Positions 16,333 to 30,415 are shown, counted from the stretch's first letter. The stretch is 48,450 nt of DNA from DASUFF01 sp036274695 (GCA_036274695.1 DASUFF010000041.1:1-48450); one strand, 5' to 3'. Made by a program: numbers and translations. The notes: generated from the letters alone by a model not told the origin.

Positions 16333-17298
16333 TTAGGAAGCCTCGCGCGCGGCAGGATGCGCGGCGACCGGCTTGAAGCGGTTTCCTCCGCGCACCAGTT
16401 CGAACAAGTCCTCCCACTTCTTGCCGCCGTCCGGCGAGAAGCGGAAGACGATGCGTTTGTCTTCGGGGATCTTTATTCTTTGGGTAAACATGTTCAAGAG
16501 ATCGATGGTCGTCTTCACGTGCGTATTCTGCGCGGGATCCTTCAGCAGGTCGGCGGAGTGTGTCCGGGTCAATCGGATCTCGATGACCCGGCATTCCTTC
16601 AGCGGCATCTTCAGATGATCGTGAAACTTGGAGTCCGTTTTTCGGATGTCTGCGGAGAATAAGACGAGCGAGGAGTATTCAAAAATCCCCGTCTCGGCGT
16701 CTTCCTCTCGGGGGCGCTCCAATCTTTTCTTTTCCAAGGAGGCCAGCGTCTTCCGGCAGGTTCCGGTGTCTTCGATGAAACAAAGCCCGAGGGTCCTGCC
16801 GGCCCAGCGGAACGGCGACAAAGTCATTCGGGCGTCGATGACGCTGTTCGCCTTGCTCCGGCATTTCACATCCAAATAGACCGCGCCGCCCCCGGACAGG
16901 CGTCTCAGCCCTTCCTCAAAGTGAGGAAGTTCCTCCATGAACAAAAAATTTTGAAGCGACAATCGGGCGGCCTCCGCCGGCGTGTGCCCCAAGACGACTT
17001 CCAATCTTTCATTGGCCAGGAGGACGCGGCCGGTATCGACGCCCGGTTGGCTTTCGAACGCGGCGGCCGGATACGGGAGCGCGTTCAAAAGACTCCGCAT
17101 TTCCTCGGCGCGCTCCAAGGGAAACGAAGACCGCCTTCCTCCGCCGTTTCCGGACCCGTTTCCGTCGCCCAGGCCGAACGGACTTCCCGGGTTCGAAGGA
17201 GAAGGGGGCGGCGAATCCTGGCTCGCGCAGGAAATTCCAAAGAGGGCGCCGACCGACAGGGGAACAACAACCGAAGTGTTGAGAAGAGGAGTTTGCAT
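16333..17298 (-). CDS. Predicted lipoprotein with PAS domain
   Basis: 321 residues. A signal-peptide-like N-terminus ends in FGISC, a plausible lipobox, followed by a Pro/Ser/Gly linker. A PAS-like domain covers about 65-195 (ERAEEMRSLLNALPYPAAAF..., then NERLEVVLGHTPAEA and the beta strands up to LCFIEDTG). The C-terminal part (200-320) looks like a PilZ-type or other all-beta/alpha domain but is not recognised with confidence. A PAS domain on a lipoprotein, outside the cytoplasm and with no kinase or cyclase attached, is unusual. It follows acnA on the same strand with a 123-base gap. Confidence 0.65.
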   Translation of the reverse strand: MQTPLLNTSVVVPLSVGALFGISCASQDSPPPSPSNPGSPFGLGDGNGSGNGGGRRSSFPLERAEEMRSLLNALPYPAAAFESQPGVDTGRVLLANERLEVVLGHTPAEAARLSLQNFLFMEELPHFEEGLRRLSGGGAVYLDVKCRSKANSVIDARMTLSPFRWAGRTLGLCFIEDTGTCRKTLASLEKKRLERPREEDAETGIFEYSSLVLFSADIRKTDSKFHDHLKMPLKECRVIEIRLTRTHSADLLKDPAQNTHVKTTIDLLNMFTQRIKIPEDKRIVFRFSPDGGKKWEDLFELVRGGNRFKPVAAHPAAREAS

Positions 17299-17346
17299 CC
17301 GACAGCCTATGACACGGGAATCAAAATGGAAGCCAGGGAAAACAGC

Positions 17347-17379
17347 GCCTAAACACTTAATTTTAATAGGTTTTTAGGC
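17347..17379. terminator. Inverted repeat downstream of acnA
   Basis: Seven-base arms GCCTAAA (17347-17353) and TTTAGGC (17373-17379) enclose an A/T-rich loop, between acnA and the PAS gene. It may attenuate read-through on the minus strand. The stem is weak and there is no long T-run, so this is tentative. Confidence 0.3.
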
Positions 17380-17421
17380 AAAGAACTTATCCAACTTTGT
17401 GTCAAAATGTCGCGGGGCGGG

Positions 17422-20232
<2,811 letters not shown>

Positions 20233-20286
20233 AGGACCCGTGAGGTTATCTCCGGGTCAGCGTCGGTGCAAGATCAATTCGGAAAG

Positions 20287-21849
20287 TCAGGCGCGGTCGA
20301 CGAGATCCGACAGTTCTTTGAAGGCCAGGGTCAGGTCGTCGTGGGCGTAGGGGATGCGGGACTTTTCGGCCAGCATGCGTTTCAAGGCGGCCTGGCGGAG
20401 CAGGTCCTTTTCCTTGGAGGACAGGGACGCCTTCAAAGAGGCGTAGTAGGCGGCGAAGTAGGGGAGGATCGTGTTGAAGAGGCCGTTGGCCAGGCCCTCG
20501 GCCAGGAGCGTTTTCGTGCGCGGCGTGTCGCTCTCGTTGCCCACCCGAAGCAGGAGGATGGGCGCCAGCTTCTCCGCGAGCGCGGCGCGGTATCGCCCGT
20601 CGAGCATTTTTTCGATTTCTCCCTCGCGTTCCATCAGCGTCGGCATCTCCATGGAGAAGAGGCGGCGGACGCCTTCTTCTCTTTCTCCCTCAACGGTCTC
20701 CCAATCATAGCGGTAAACTTTGCCGCCGTCTTTCTCAATCTCCTTGGCGCGGTGGCGCTTGAAGACGAGCTGGCCGGCCCCGTCGACCGTGGCCGTGACG
20801 TAGGAGAGTTTCGGGTAATCCAGGCCGATCACGCGGGTGCGGCCCAGCCAGCCGTCGAAATTCTCGCGGTGGTGGTGGCCGAAGAAGGCCACCTTCGGCT
20901 GCAATTTTTCCAAAACTTCGGCGACCACGCGCGAGCCCAGATCGCGTTCGCCCCGGAGAAGCCCGATGCCGGCGGGGGCTTCGTGGGCGAGGAAGATATC
21001 GAGCGAGAGCGGGATGCCCAGGGTTTTGACGACGTCCTCCTGCGAGAAGAACGGAAAGACTCCCGACTCGCCTTTTTCGTAGGCGCCCTGTCCGTCGTAA
21101 ATTCCCGAAAAGGCGCCGAGGGCGAGGCCGCCGCGGATCAAGGCGTAATCGCCCGCATAGAGGGGATACGGCAGTCCCAGCTCCGGATTCTTTCGCAGCC
21201 GCGCGAGCTCCTTTTCGTCCTCGTGGTTGCCGTGGCTGAAGAGGAAGGGGACCTTCGCGTTGATCGATTTATACGTCTCCAGGTCGCCGACGCCGAGGAC
21301 CACTTCGTTCCCCGTGCGGCATTCGTGATTCACGATCTTCCGCACCGGCCCCCACCCGTCGTGGATATCCCCCAGGAAGAGGAGCTTCAATCCCTGCAGC
21401 CCGCGGCCGGCGTCGATTTCCCGCAAGCGCGATGTATGCGCCTGCAGGAGCGAGAGGTCGGAGTCGTCCAGCCGCGATGCGATCTCCAGCGAGGTTTGGG
21501 AAGAAGCGGCGATGAGGTGCAGGGCCTCGCCGCGGCGCAACGGATCGTCGGAGCGAAGCTGGTCGGCCAGGGAAACCAGGGAGGCGCGGTCGCAGGCGTT
21601 CGCCAGGAGGTTCGTGGCTTCGGAGCCTCCCCCCAAAGAGAGCGAGGAGAGGAAGGTCGAACGCGCGGTGGTCGCCGTCAGGAATTGGTTCAACGAGTAG
21701 GAACCCGTCGTGAACGTCATAGAAGAGGCGAGCACCATAAATTCGCGATTTTGTCGTCGGGAAAGTTGAAACGTTGCGTCTAAATCCCACGAGCGTTTTC
21801 TCGGCCCTCTCCCCAGTTCTCTCCCAGCCTTCTCAATGACGCGGCGCAT
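20287..21849 (-). CDS. Calcineurin-like metallophosphoesterase, large hypothetical
   Basis: 520 residues. The metallophosphoesterase core is at about 145-345, with the metal ligands in order: GDIHDGW (D-x-H), VVLGVGDLE (GD), FSHGNHEDE (GNHE), FLAHEAP (H) and FFGHHHREN (GHxH). The first 140 and last 170 residues are mostly helical and unrecognised. Substrate unknown; a phosphoester in a protein, nucleotide or lipid is possible. The start at ATG 21849 (GAGG about 11 bases before) is uncertain, as in-frame ATGs follow at 21738 and 21720. It is divergent from the 773-residue protein, sharing a 141-base promoter region. Confidence 0.8.
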   Translation of the reverse strand: MRRVIEKAGRELGRGPRKRSWDLDATFQLSRRQNREFMVLASSMTFTTGSYSLNQFLTATTARSTFLSSLSLGGGSEATNLLANACDRASLVSLADQLRSDDPLRRGEALHLIAASSQTSLEIASRLDDSDLSLLQAHTSRLREIDAGRGLQGLKLLFLGDIHDGWGPVRKIVNHECRTGNEVVLGVGDLETYKSINAKVPFLFSHGNHEDEKELARLRKNPELGLPYPLYAGDYALIRGGLALGAFSGIYDGQGAYEKGESGVFPFFSQEDVVKTLGIPLSLDIFLAHEAPAGIGLLRGERDLGSRVVAEVLEKLQPKVAFFGHHHRENFDGWLGRTRVIGLDYPKLSYVTATVDGAGQLVFKRHRAKEIEKDGGKVYRYDWETVEGEREEGVRRLFSMEMPTLMEREGEIEKMLDGRYRAALAEKLAPILLLRVGNESDTPRTKTLLAEGLANGLFNTILPYFAAYYASLKASLSSKEKDLLRQAALKRMLAEKSRIPYAHDDLTLAFKELSDLVDRA

Positions 21850-21878
21850 CTAGCGGCCGCCTCGCCCCAGCCACCAAG

Positions 21879-21922
21879 ACAGACATAAAATCAAGTAAGT
21901 TCAATAACTTACAGACATAAAA
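21879..21922. promoter_or_regulatory. Direct repeat flanking a hairpin in a divergent promoter
   Basis: The 12-base sequence ACAGACATAAAA occurs at 21879-21890 and 21911-21922, centres 32 bases apart (about three helical turns). Between them is a perfect inverted repeat GTAAGTT (21895-21901), CAAT, AACTTAC (21906-21912). The whole lies in an A/T-rich island between the divergent genes at 21849 and 21991 and looks like an operator. No regulator is identified. Confidence 0.4.
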
Positions 21923-21990
21923 AACTGATTCAATCACTAGAATTACAACAACATTCAACCTCTTCCTGCCGATAACCCAAATGGGCCCTT

Positions 21991-24312
21991 ATGCCTCCAC
22001 CCCCTTATTTCAATCCGGTCTTAAGCGGCATCTGCATGGCCGACGGGAACTACGCTTATATTCCCTCCATCGCGGGCATGGTGGACCTTCCGGTGGATTC
22101 CTTAAACGGCCACATGGTGTCGATTCCCGGCACCAACCAGACCTACATCTTTGCCTCCGACCCCCGTTACGTCTCCTACCAGCCGGGCATGGCGCCTTTA
22201 TTTTCCGCCAATCCTCTCGGTGTGCCCGAGGGAGACGTCTGGGAGTCGCGCCGGGCCTCGGTTTTACTGGACCTGGCCCGGCCGTTTCCGCCGGAGCAAT
22301 ACGAGCTGCGCGATCAACTGATCCGCCGGCTGCAGTCGGAAGGCCTGAACGCCAGGAACGCCTACGAGATCGGAAGGCAGTTGGCGACCCTGGGCATCAC
22401 CATCCCCCGGCCGCCGCGTGCCCAGCCGGCGGCGGCCACCGTCGTCGCCGAGCCCGCCCTCCCGCGGATTTCCGCGGAGACCGAAGCCGAGGTCCTTCGC
22501 GAACTCGGCCGGACGCGGGCCTTGCAAAGCACGGCCGGCGCCCTGCCGGAGATCATCGACGTCTACCGCTTCGACCGCACGCGGAAGATCCGCGACGCGC
22601 GCCCGGTTCGCGGCAGCGCTTATTCCCCCATGGACCGGACCTTGATCGTCGTGGACGGAAATCCCGGCGGCACGTTTTCGATCAACGACATGAATCAGGA
22701 GCAGTGGGACGCCTTCCGCAGCGACGCGGTCCACCGGGGCTACGCCGTCACCAATCCGCGGGCGGACGGAAGCATGCGCACCGACGCGCGCACCTTGGAA
22801 TATCACATCGTCGCCGACTCCGTGGACGTCGCCACGCTCCGGTATTTTCGGGAAAACAATCCGTACATCCGCGTCATCCGCTACGCGAGCGCCGCGGACG
22901 TTGCGGCGGGCCGCGGAGAAGTTTTGATCGACTCGCCCCGGCAGTATCTCCGCACCGACCTGGCCGCGGAGGGAACGGTCCACGACGTCGGCGATTTCGT
23001 GGAAGTGCGCAACGGCGACACGGTCGTGCGCCGCCTTCCGAGGGCACAAGTGACCGACGCCTTCTTTCACTATCTCGACCGGCTGAGCTCCGATCGCGCG
23101 ATCGAGGTCGGCCGGATCGCGCGGGAGCACGGTTGGGACCTGTCCACGATGAACCGCGAGCAGGGCGCCGAGCTCTTGAGCATCCTGCAAGGCGCGGAGC
23201 ATCGCTGGGACCTGGAGGAAATCCACACTCTGATCGGCTCCGAGGGCATGAGAAGTTTTTACAACTACGGCACGTCGGAAAAACCCTTCGGCTTCGCGAC
23301 GCCCGAAGATTTCCGCACGTTCCGCACGGACGTCTTCGCGGCGCTGGAGAGGGAAGGACTGCCGATCTCCACAGGCGAGGCGCGCGTTATTTTGAGCGGC
23401 AGCGCGATGAGCGGCTATTCCACCAAGGGAGGCCAATTCCGTTGGAACGAGACCGTCGACGCCCTGGGCGACACCCGCGCGCCCAGCGATTACGACATCA
23501 AGGTCGTCGTTTCGCGCGAAGTCTTCAATCAATGGGTCGAGCGGAGCCTCGCCGTCCTGCCGACCGAGCGGTTGCGAAAGGGTTTAAGGCACTACATCGG
23601 AAAGACCGACGGCCTGCGCTGGGCCGAGCTTCCCCCCGAATTCCGCGATGCCCTGCGCCCGTTGATGGAACATTATCCGCGCATCCAGCAGGTCACCATC
23701 GCCCTGGAGGGCGGTTACTGGCACGAGTTGGATCCGCAGGCCGACGCCATGCACATCGATATGACCGAGGGCTTAAGGCCCGCGGCCGTGGTACCGCAAC
23801 CCGCGAACGTTGCGCCGGCCTCGGGCGTTCTTCTGCGCGGCGAAGACGCGAGACCGACGGGGGCCGTGGACCGCAACGTCGTCCGCGCGCAGGTGGCCCT
23901 CCGCTATACCCAGTTTCTCTCCCAGACCGCCCGCGAGGCCTTGCAGGACGGACAGCCGCTGCCGTCGGGGAACGATCTCTTCAACTCTCATTTTTCCGAA
24001 CAGGTCGACGCGCTCACGACGGAGATCCTGAACCGCTACGATACGATGTCGCGGACGGAAGAGGCGCGCGCGGAGCGGGACCGGATGTGGCGGGAAGAAG
24101 CTTCCGGCCACGGCTTCGTGGTGCGCGACGGCGTGCCGGACGGTCTGCTGACCCGGGTGGCCGGCGAGTATTTCGCGCGCGAGGCGGCGCGGACGGGATC
24201 CCCCTTGGCCGGCGGCGTCGGAACGTCCTTCCGTGCCGACGGGGAGCGCGCCCTCGAGACGGAGGCCTACGAAAGCCGCTTCACGGATATGATGCGGAAG
24301 ATCGGGCGTTGA
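21991..24312 (+). CDS. Large hypothetical protein with nucleotidyltransferase-like motif
   Basis: 773 residues, no signal peptide, family not recognised. One segment (about 467-503) reads ILSGSAMSGYSTKGG followed, some 20 residues on, by APSDYDIKVVV. This is the order of a polymerase-beta-type nucleotidyltransferase (Gly-Ser, then D-x-D on a strand), although the spacing is longer than usual. The rest alternates helical regions with beta-rich stretches, with an Arg/Asp-rich centre and a Pro/Ala linker near 590-625. No Shine-Dalgarno is evident at ATG 21991. It is followed at two bases by a convergent gene (24315-25277). Confidence 0.65.
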   Translation: MPPPPYFNPVLSGICMADGNYAYIPSIAGMVDLPVDSLNGHMVSIPGTNQTYIFASDPRYVSYQPGMAPLFSANPLGVPEGDVWESRRASVLLDLARPFPPEQYELRDQLIRRLQSEGLNARNAYEIGRQLATLGITIPRPPRAQPAAATVVAEPALPRISAETEAEVLRELGRTRALQSTAGALPEIIDVYRFDRTRKIRDARPVRGSAYSPMDRTLIVVDGNPGGTFSINDMNQEQWDAFRSDAVHRGYAVTNPRADGSMRTDARTLEYHIVADSVDVATLRYFRENNPYIRVIRYASAADVAAGRGEVLIDSPRQYLRTDLAAEGTVHDVGDFVEVRNGDTVVRRLPRAQVTDAFFHYLDRLSSDRAIEVGRIAREHGWDLSTMNREQGAELLSILQGAEHRWDLEEIHTLIGSEGMRSFYNYGTSEKPFGFATPEDFRTFRTDVFAALEREGLPISTGEARVILSGSAMSGYSTKGGQFRWNETVDALGDTRAPSDYDIKVVVSREVFNQWVERSLAVLPTERLRKGLRHYIGKTDGLRWAELPPEFRDALRPLMEHYPRIQQVTIALEGGYWHELDPQADAMHIDMTEGLRPAAVVPQPANVAPASGVLLRGEDARPTGAVDRNVVRAQVALRYTQFLSQTAREALQDGQPLPSGNDLFNSHFSEQVDALTTEILNRYDTMSRTEEARAERDRMWREEASGHGFVVRDGVPDGLLTRVAGEYFAREAARTGSPLAGGVGTSFRADGERALETEAYESRFTDMMRKIGR

Positions 24313-24314
24313 TT

Positions 24315-25277
24315 TTAATGAACCTGCATCAACGCCATTTGTATGAAGAGCGGAAGCGAGACCGAGTCCGACGCGTCTCCGAGCCAGGTTTCCAATTCCC
24401 CGAAAATTCTTAGGACCGCCTCTTCGCGCGAACCCGCCGCTTCCAGCCCGCGGTGGAGGCGTTGGACGGTTGCGTCGCTCGGAAAGAGTCTGGCCGCCTC
24501 CGCGGCGACGCGCTCCCGCTTGAACTTCGGGGCCTCGTCCAGGACGCTGGCCAGGATCATCTCCACGTAGCCGAGCGAACCGCCGCGCCAACGGGCCGCC
24601 GCCTCGAAATAGCTCAAGGGCGGCAGGAGGCCGGCGTCGCGGAACATCGCGATGTCCCCACCGTCGAAAAAGGTGCGGACGGCCCCGGCCAAGTTCGGAA
24701 GATTCACGTCGCACGAAGGCCAGCGGACGGCGCCGCCGGCGATGCCCAGGCGCGACAAAATCCGGCCCAAGGCGGTTTCCGACGGAAAATCCAACGCGCC
24801 GGGCAGAAGCCATCCCTTCAAGGAGAGGAGGGTGTCTCCAAGGTAGCGGTCGTTCAAGAAGTGCTCGTCCGCGGCCACGGCGTGCCTGGCCCGACGGGCC
24901 TCGGGCGCTGCGTAGGTCGCGGCCTCAAAATCGGCGATGGCTTGGAAAAGCTCCGAGGCCAGGGAATGTCTCTGCGCCGATTCCTTCCGAAAAAGCGCGA
25001 GCCGGCCGGCGGCGTACAATGCCGATGCGGCCAGCGTCCAAGACGTGGCGGCGATCCGGCCCATGTCGCGGCCGACAAAGATTTTCAGCGAATTCGTCAT
25101 CGCGCGCATTGCGGGGACGATCTCGGTCTCGGGCGCGCGGCTTTGAAGAACGTCGTGGGCCTCCACCACCCCCGACAACGCCTCTTTGAGCGATACGATC
25201 GGGGCGGCCGGCAGGGCCAGGCTTAGCGAATCGATCAGACCCCGGAGGGAATAGGGGTTTAGCGCTGGCGTTTTCAT
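24315..25277 (-). CDS. Hypothetical helical protein
   Basis: 320 residues from ATG 25277 (a longer frame would run to 25388 and overlap the divergent gene's start, so the internal ATG is preferred). Almost entirely predicted helical, Ala/Leu/Arg-rich, with no signal peptide and no recognised motif. It is convergent with the 773-residue protein (two-base gap) and divergent from the methyltransferase-like gene at 25369. The shared position in a cluster of unrecognised genes suggests a common system, but nothing in the sequence shows what it does. Confidence 0.6.
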   Translation of the reverse strand: MKTPALNPYSLRGLIDSLSLALPAAPIVSLKEALSGVVEAHDVLQSRAPETEIVPAMRAMTNSLKIFVGRDMGRIAATSWTLAASALYAAGRLALFRKESAQRHSLASELFQAIADFEAATYAAPEARRARHAVAADEHFLNDRYLGDTLLSLKGWLLPGALDFPSETALGRILSRLGIAGGAVRWPSCDVNLPNLAGAVRTFFDGGDIAMFRDAGLLPPLSYFEAAARWRGGSLGYVEMILASVLDEAPKFKRERVAAEAARLFPSDATVQRLHRGLEAAGSREEAVLRIFGELETWLGDASDSVSLPLFIQMALMQVH

Positions 25278-25368
25278 GGGGATGCTCTTCGCACCGGAAA
25301 GCCGGAAGTTGCTGGAACGCTTTGCATATTCTTTCGAAACATTTTGCGACGGAGGCCGATAAGGCGTT

Positions 25369-26685
25369 GTGATCAACGGTCTCTCCATCGGACATCCGCT
25401 CCTGAGTCGTTACGCGGCCCTTCAGACGACGGGCATCATGAACCTGATGCGTTCGGGGGGCCTGGGGGAGATGAGGACGTTGGAGCCGCAGGTGACCCGC
25501 CTTTTCGAAGAAGGCGGCGTCGATTTCTTCATTCAAACGCGCGCGCCCCATCCCTTTCTGGCGCCCCTTCCGCACGCCTTGGCCTTGCCTCCCTCGCTGG
25601 CCCTCCAGGGGCGGTGGCAAGAAGCCCCGCGGATCGACGCCCGCGACGGGAGCGCCTACGTGCATTTGAGCCGGTTCGTCTGTCCTCAGGAGGAAATTTC
25701 GGAGGCGGCGATCGAGGCCGCGTTCGAGCCCTTGAGCCTGGGAACGGCGATTCTGCTTTCCTCTTCTCCGATCGGCGCGGACGGGAATTTTTTCCTACTT
25801 CCCGGCGCGGGAGGAGCGCGGGCGATCGCGGCGCGCGACCGGGGGGATACGCACCTGTTGGTGAAGGTGGGATCCGCCCGCGTTCAGGGCGCGGAGGCGC
25901 GCTCGCCTTTCGAACTCGCGGTGGCGGGCGAGGAGGGAGCGTCGAGCCGCGAGGACATCTATCGCCGCTTGATCGCAAAATGGGAGCGATTGGGCCCCGT
26001 CGAAACGCTGCACGCGGTGGAGCGGGGCTCGGCCCATCCGACCTTACTCCGCGAGTTCCACCGTTTGGCGGAACTGGACCGGCATCCTCAAGCCGCCCGC
26101 GCGCTCTTCTTTTTGGAAATGATTTGCCGGACGGGGTTCGCGAGAGCGGGCGCGCGTCTCGCGCCCACGGAATGTCTCACGGCCGTCGTGGGTTTCGGAG
26201 ACGAATTGGAAACCATCCGCGTCCTTTTGGACAACGGCTATCCGGTTTTGGCCGTCGAGGATTTCGAAACGCCCGTTTCTTCGTCCGGACGGCCCGACAT
26301 CACACGGGAATGGGTGAAGGAGAGTTTTCGGGACCATCCCTATCGGGATCGCCTGTCCGTCCATGACTTCCGCGATCCGCAATTGCCGCGCGAAACCTCC
26401 CAAGTCGTCCTCTTCGCGGCCGTGGTGGACGAAGCCCTGCCGACCTTCGTGCATTTGGTCCGGCCGGGGGGAATTGCCGCGGTGACGGACGTCGGGCAAC
26501 TGGGGTGGCGGCGCCAGAACTTCCTGGTGGATACGCCGGAATCCTTCGCCGACGCCGCGAAACGCCACCACGGGGCCGCGTTTTCCAGGATTCATTCGGA
26601 CGTCCTGCTGGGAACGGGCGCCCTCCGCAGCCATTTCATCCATCCGCTAGGCCACCGCGCCTATATCGTCCGCCGCGAACCCTAA
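25369..26685 (+). CDS. Methyltransferase-like hypothetical protein
   Basis: 438 residues from GTG 25369 (GGAGG 13 bases before). The N-terminal half is unrecognised. The C-terminal half (about 260-430) resembles a Rossmann-fold SAM-dependent methyltransferase: TAVVGFGDELETIRVLLDNGYPVLAVEDFETP fits a strand-glycine-loop-helix-strand-acid pattern, and VVLFAAVVDEALPTFVHLVRPGGIAAVTD fits the post-motif region. The binding loop GFGDE is not the classical GxGxG, so SAM binding is an inference. A pair of hairpins after the stop probably ends transcription. Confidence 0.6.
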   Translation: MINGLSIGHPLLSRYAALQTTGIMNLMRSGGLGEMRTLEPQVTRLFEEGGVDFFIQTRAPHPFLAPLPHALALPPSLALQGRWQEAPRIDARDGSAYVHLSRFVCPQEEISEAAIEAAFEPLSLGTAILLSSSPIGADGNFFLLPGAGGARAIAARDRGDTHLLVKVGSARVQGAEARSPFELAVAGEEGASSREDIYRRLIAKWERLGPVETLHAVERGSAHPTLLREFHRLAELDRHPQAARALFFLEMICRTGFARAGARLAPTECLTAVVGFGDELETIRVLLDNGYPVLAVEDFETPVSSSGRPDITREWVKESFRDHPYRDRLSVHDFRDPQLPRETSQVVLFAAVVDEALPTFVHLVRPGGIAAVTDVGQLGWRRQNFLVDTPESFADAAKRHHGAAFSRIHSDVLLGTGALRSHFIHPLGHRAYIVRREP

Positions 26686-26689
26686 AAAG

Positions 26690-26727
26690 AGGCCGCCGCC
26701 CCGCGGCCTTCCGAACTAAGGAAGGCC
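26690..26727. terminator. Overlapping hairpins between convergent genes
   Basis: AGGCCGC (26690-26696) pairs with GCGGCCT (26703-26709), and GGCCTTCC (26705-26712) pairs with GGAAGGCC (26720-26727, loop GAACTAA). The two stems share bases and are mutually exclusive. They sit between the convergent genes at 26685 and 26762 and probably act as a bidirectional terminator, though there is no long T-run. Confidence 0.5.
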
Positions 26728-26761
26728 GGGAGCGGCGCATGAGGGATCTTTTGTTTCGTTT

Positions 26762-28726
<1,965 letters not shown>

Positions 28727-28924
28727 GGAATCCCCCCATTTTTCTCTGTATTTTGAGATTAGATTCTCATTTAAGAAAAAAGATTCTTAAAAAATTTAAT
28801 AATTAGAATAAAATCAGTTATTTGGATAACATATTGTCCCAATGTGCTATAAAATTGTTTCAGTTTGATACAGGCGAGACGAAGCGGAGCGGACCTTCAT
28901 CCAATCGAAAGGGAGGGGGCGATC
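28727..28924. promoter_or_regulatory. A/T-rich divergent promoter region of two tail proteins
   Basis: This A/T-rich gap contains a perfect hairpin TTTAAGAA (28770-28777), AAAAGA, TTCTTAAA (28784-28791), and a TATAAA near 28852 that could be a -10 for the protease gene. Both flanking genes encode GGCSL-tailed secreted proteins, so their expression may be co-regulated here. Confidence 0.4.
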
Positions 28925-30415
28925 ATGAGGGAACTTCGAAAACTCGGGCTGATCGTTTTATTGCTTTTCCCTTCCTTTTCTTTGCGAGCGCAACCCACCG
29001 ATAGTTTTTCGCTCAAGGTTTTGAACCGCGTCGCGCCCGTCGACGCCCAACCTCAGGCGGCCCCTCCGGCCGACGCTCTCGCCGCGCCTTCGCCCTCCGT
29101 TCCCGCGCTTCCTCCCTGCAGGTCCCTCTCCCGCATCGCTCCCCAGCTTTACCGCTGCGGCGAGTTTCTGGTGCAGCTGAACGCCGGGACCGCGTTTCCC
29201 GAAGACCTCAAGACCAAGTCCTGGCGCGAAGCTTTGAAAGCCTTGAAGGGACAAGGGGCGATCGCCAAGACTTGGGTGAGTTCTCCGGACGACATCGTCC
29301 TGCAGGCGGCGCCCAATGACCCGCGTTTCACGGACGAGTCCTACTTCAACGGCGACGGCACGGCCGTCGACGTCGGGGCCTTGGAGGCGTGGGGAACGGT
29401 GACGGGCCGCTCGGACGTGATCGTCGCCGTCATCGACAGCGGGCTGGCGGTCGATCATCCCGATCTGAAGGATAACGTTTGGAAGAATACGGGAGAAACG
29501 CCGGGCAACGGGGTCGACGACGACGTCAACGGTCTCGTGGACGACGTCAACGGCTTCGACTTCGAGGCGAACGTCCCGTCGGTGGCGGATGCGGTCGGCC
29601 ACGGGACGAACATGGCGGGCGTCATCGGAGCGGTCGGAAACAACGGCACGGGCATGGCGGGCTTGAACTGGGCCGTTCAGATCATGCCGCTGAAATTCAC
29701 CGGCAGCGCGGGGACGGGGTCGCTTGCCGCGGCGTTGGAGGCGATCGACTACGCCATCCAATACCACGCGAGGGTGATCAACGCCAGCTGGACGCTGGCG
29801 TTCACCGGTGCCGACGCCACCGACAAGGCGGCGCTCTTAAGCGAGGCCGTGCAGAGCGCGGTGGATGCCGGCATCGTCTTCGCCGCGGCCTCGGGCAACC
29901 AGTTCGAATCGGGAGTGGGCAAGGACATCGATGCGGAGCCGGCCTATCCGGCCTCGTCGACGGTCGACGGCCTGATTGCGGTGGCGGCGGTGAACCGGGA
30001 TGGAACCCTGGCCTCCTTCGCAAATTTCGGCGCCGCGTCCGTGGATCTGGCGGCCCCCGGCGCCTCCGTGCTCACGACGTCGTCCGACGGCGACTTCAGT
30101 TTCTCGAAGGGCACGTCCATCGCCACGGCCCTTGTCTCCGGGGCTTCCGCCCTTTTGCTGGCGAATCAGCCTTCGCTGACGCCCGTCCAGGTGAAGAAGG
30201 CCCTCTTGGACCACGTCGTTCCCGAGGCCACGCTCTCGGGCAAGGTGGCCAGCGGCGGGCGCTTGAGCCTGAAGGGGCTCTTCGCTTCTTCGACCTCGTC
30301 GTCCTCGACGCCCTCCTTGCCGCCGTCGTCGGGCGACGCCTCGTCGGCGTCCTCCGTGAAGAGCGCTGCGGAATCCTCCGAGCCCGCCAAGGGCGGGTGT
30401 TCGCTGCGACCCTAA
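28925..30415 (+). CDS. Subtilisin-like (S8) secreted protease with GGCSLRP tail
   Basis: 496 residues from ATG 28925 (GGGAGGGGG before it), with a Sec signal peptide. An inhibitor-like prodomain (about 60-140) precedes the S8 domain (about 145-445). The catalytic triad is visible: Asp171 (AVIDSGLAVDHPDL), His226 (GHGTNMAGVIGA) and Ser398 (GTSIATALVSG). An Asn in NASWTLAF probably supplies the oxyanion hole. The C-terminus is a Ser/Pro-rich linker ending KGGCSLRP, the tail motif of this window. The protease is probably surface-associated. It is divergent from the Cys-rich repeat protein. Confidence 0.88.
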   Translation: MRELRKLGLIVLLLFPSFSLRAQPTDSFSLKVLNRVAPVDAQPQAAPPADALAAPSPSVPALPPCRSLSRIAPQLYRCGEFLVQLNAGTAFPEDLKTKSWREALKALKGQGAIAKTWVSSPDDIVLQAAPNDPRFTDESYFNGDGTAVDVGALEAWGTVTGRSDVIVAVIDSGLAVDHPDLKDNVWKNTGETPGNGVDDDVNGLVDDVNGFDFEANVPSVADAVGHGTNMAGVIGAVGNNGTGMAGLNWAVQIMPLKFTGSAGTGSLAAALEAIDYAIQYHARVINASWTLAFTGADATDKAALLSEAVQSAVDAGIVFAAASGNQFESGVGKDIDAEPAYPASSTVDGLIAVAAVNRDGTLASFANFGAASVDLAAPGASVLTTSSDGDFSFSKGTSIATALVSGASALLLANQPSLTPVQVKKALLDHVVPEATLSGKVASGGRLSLKGLFASSTSSSSTPSLPPSSGDASSASSVKSAAESSEPAKGGCSLRP

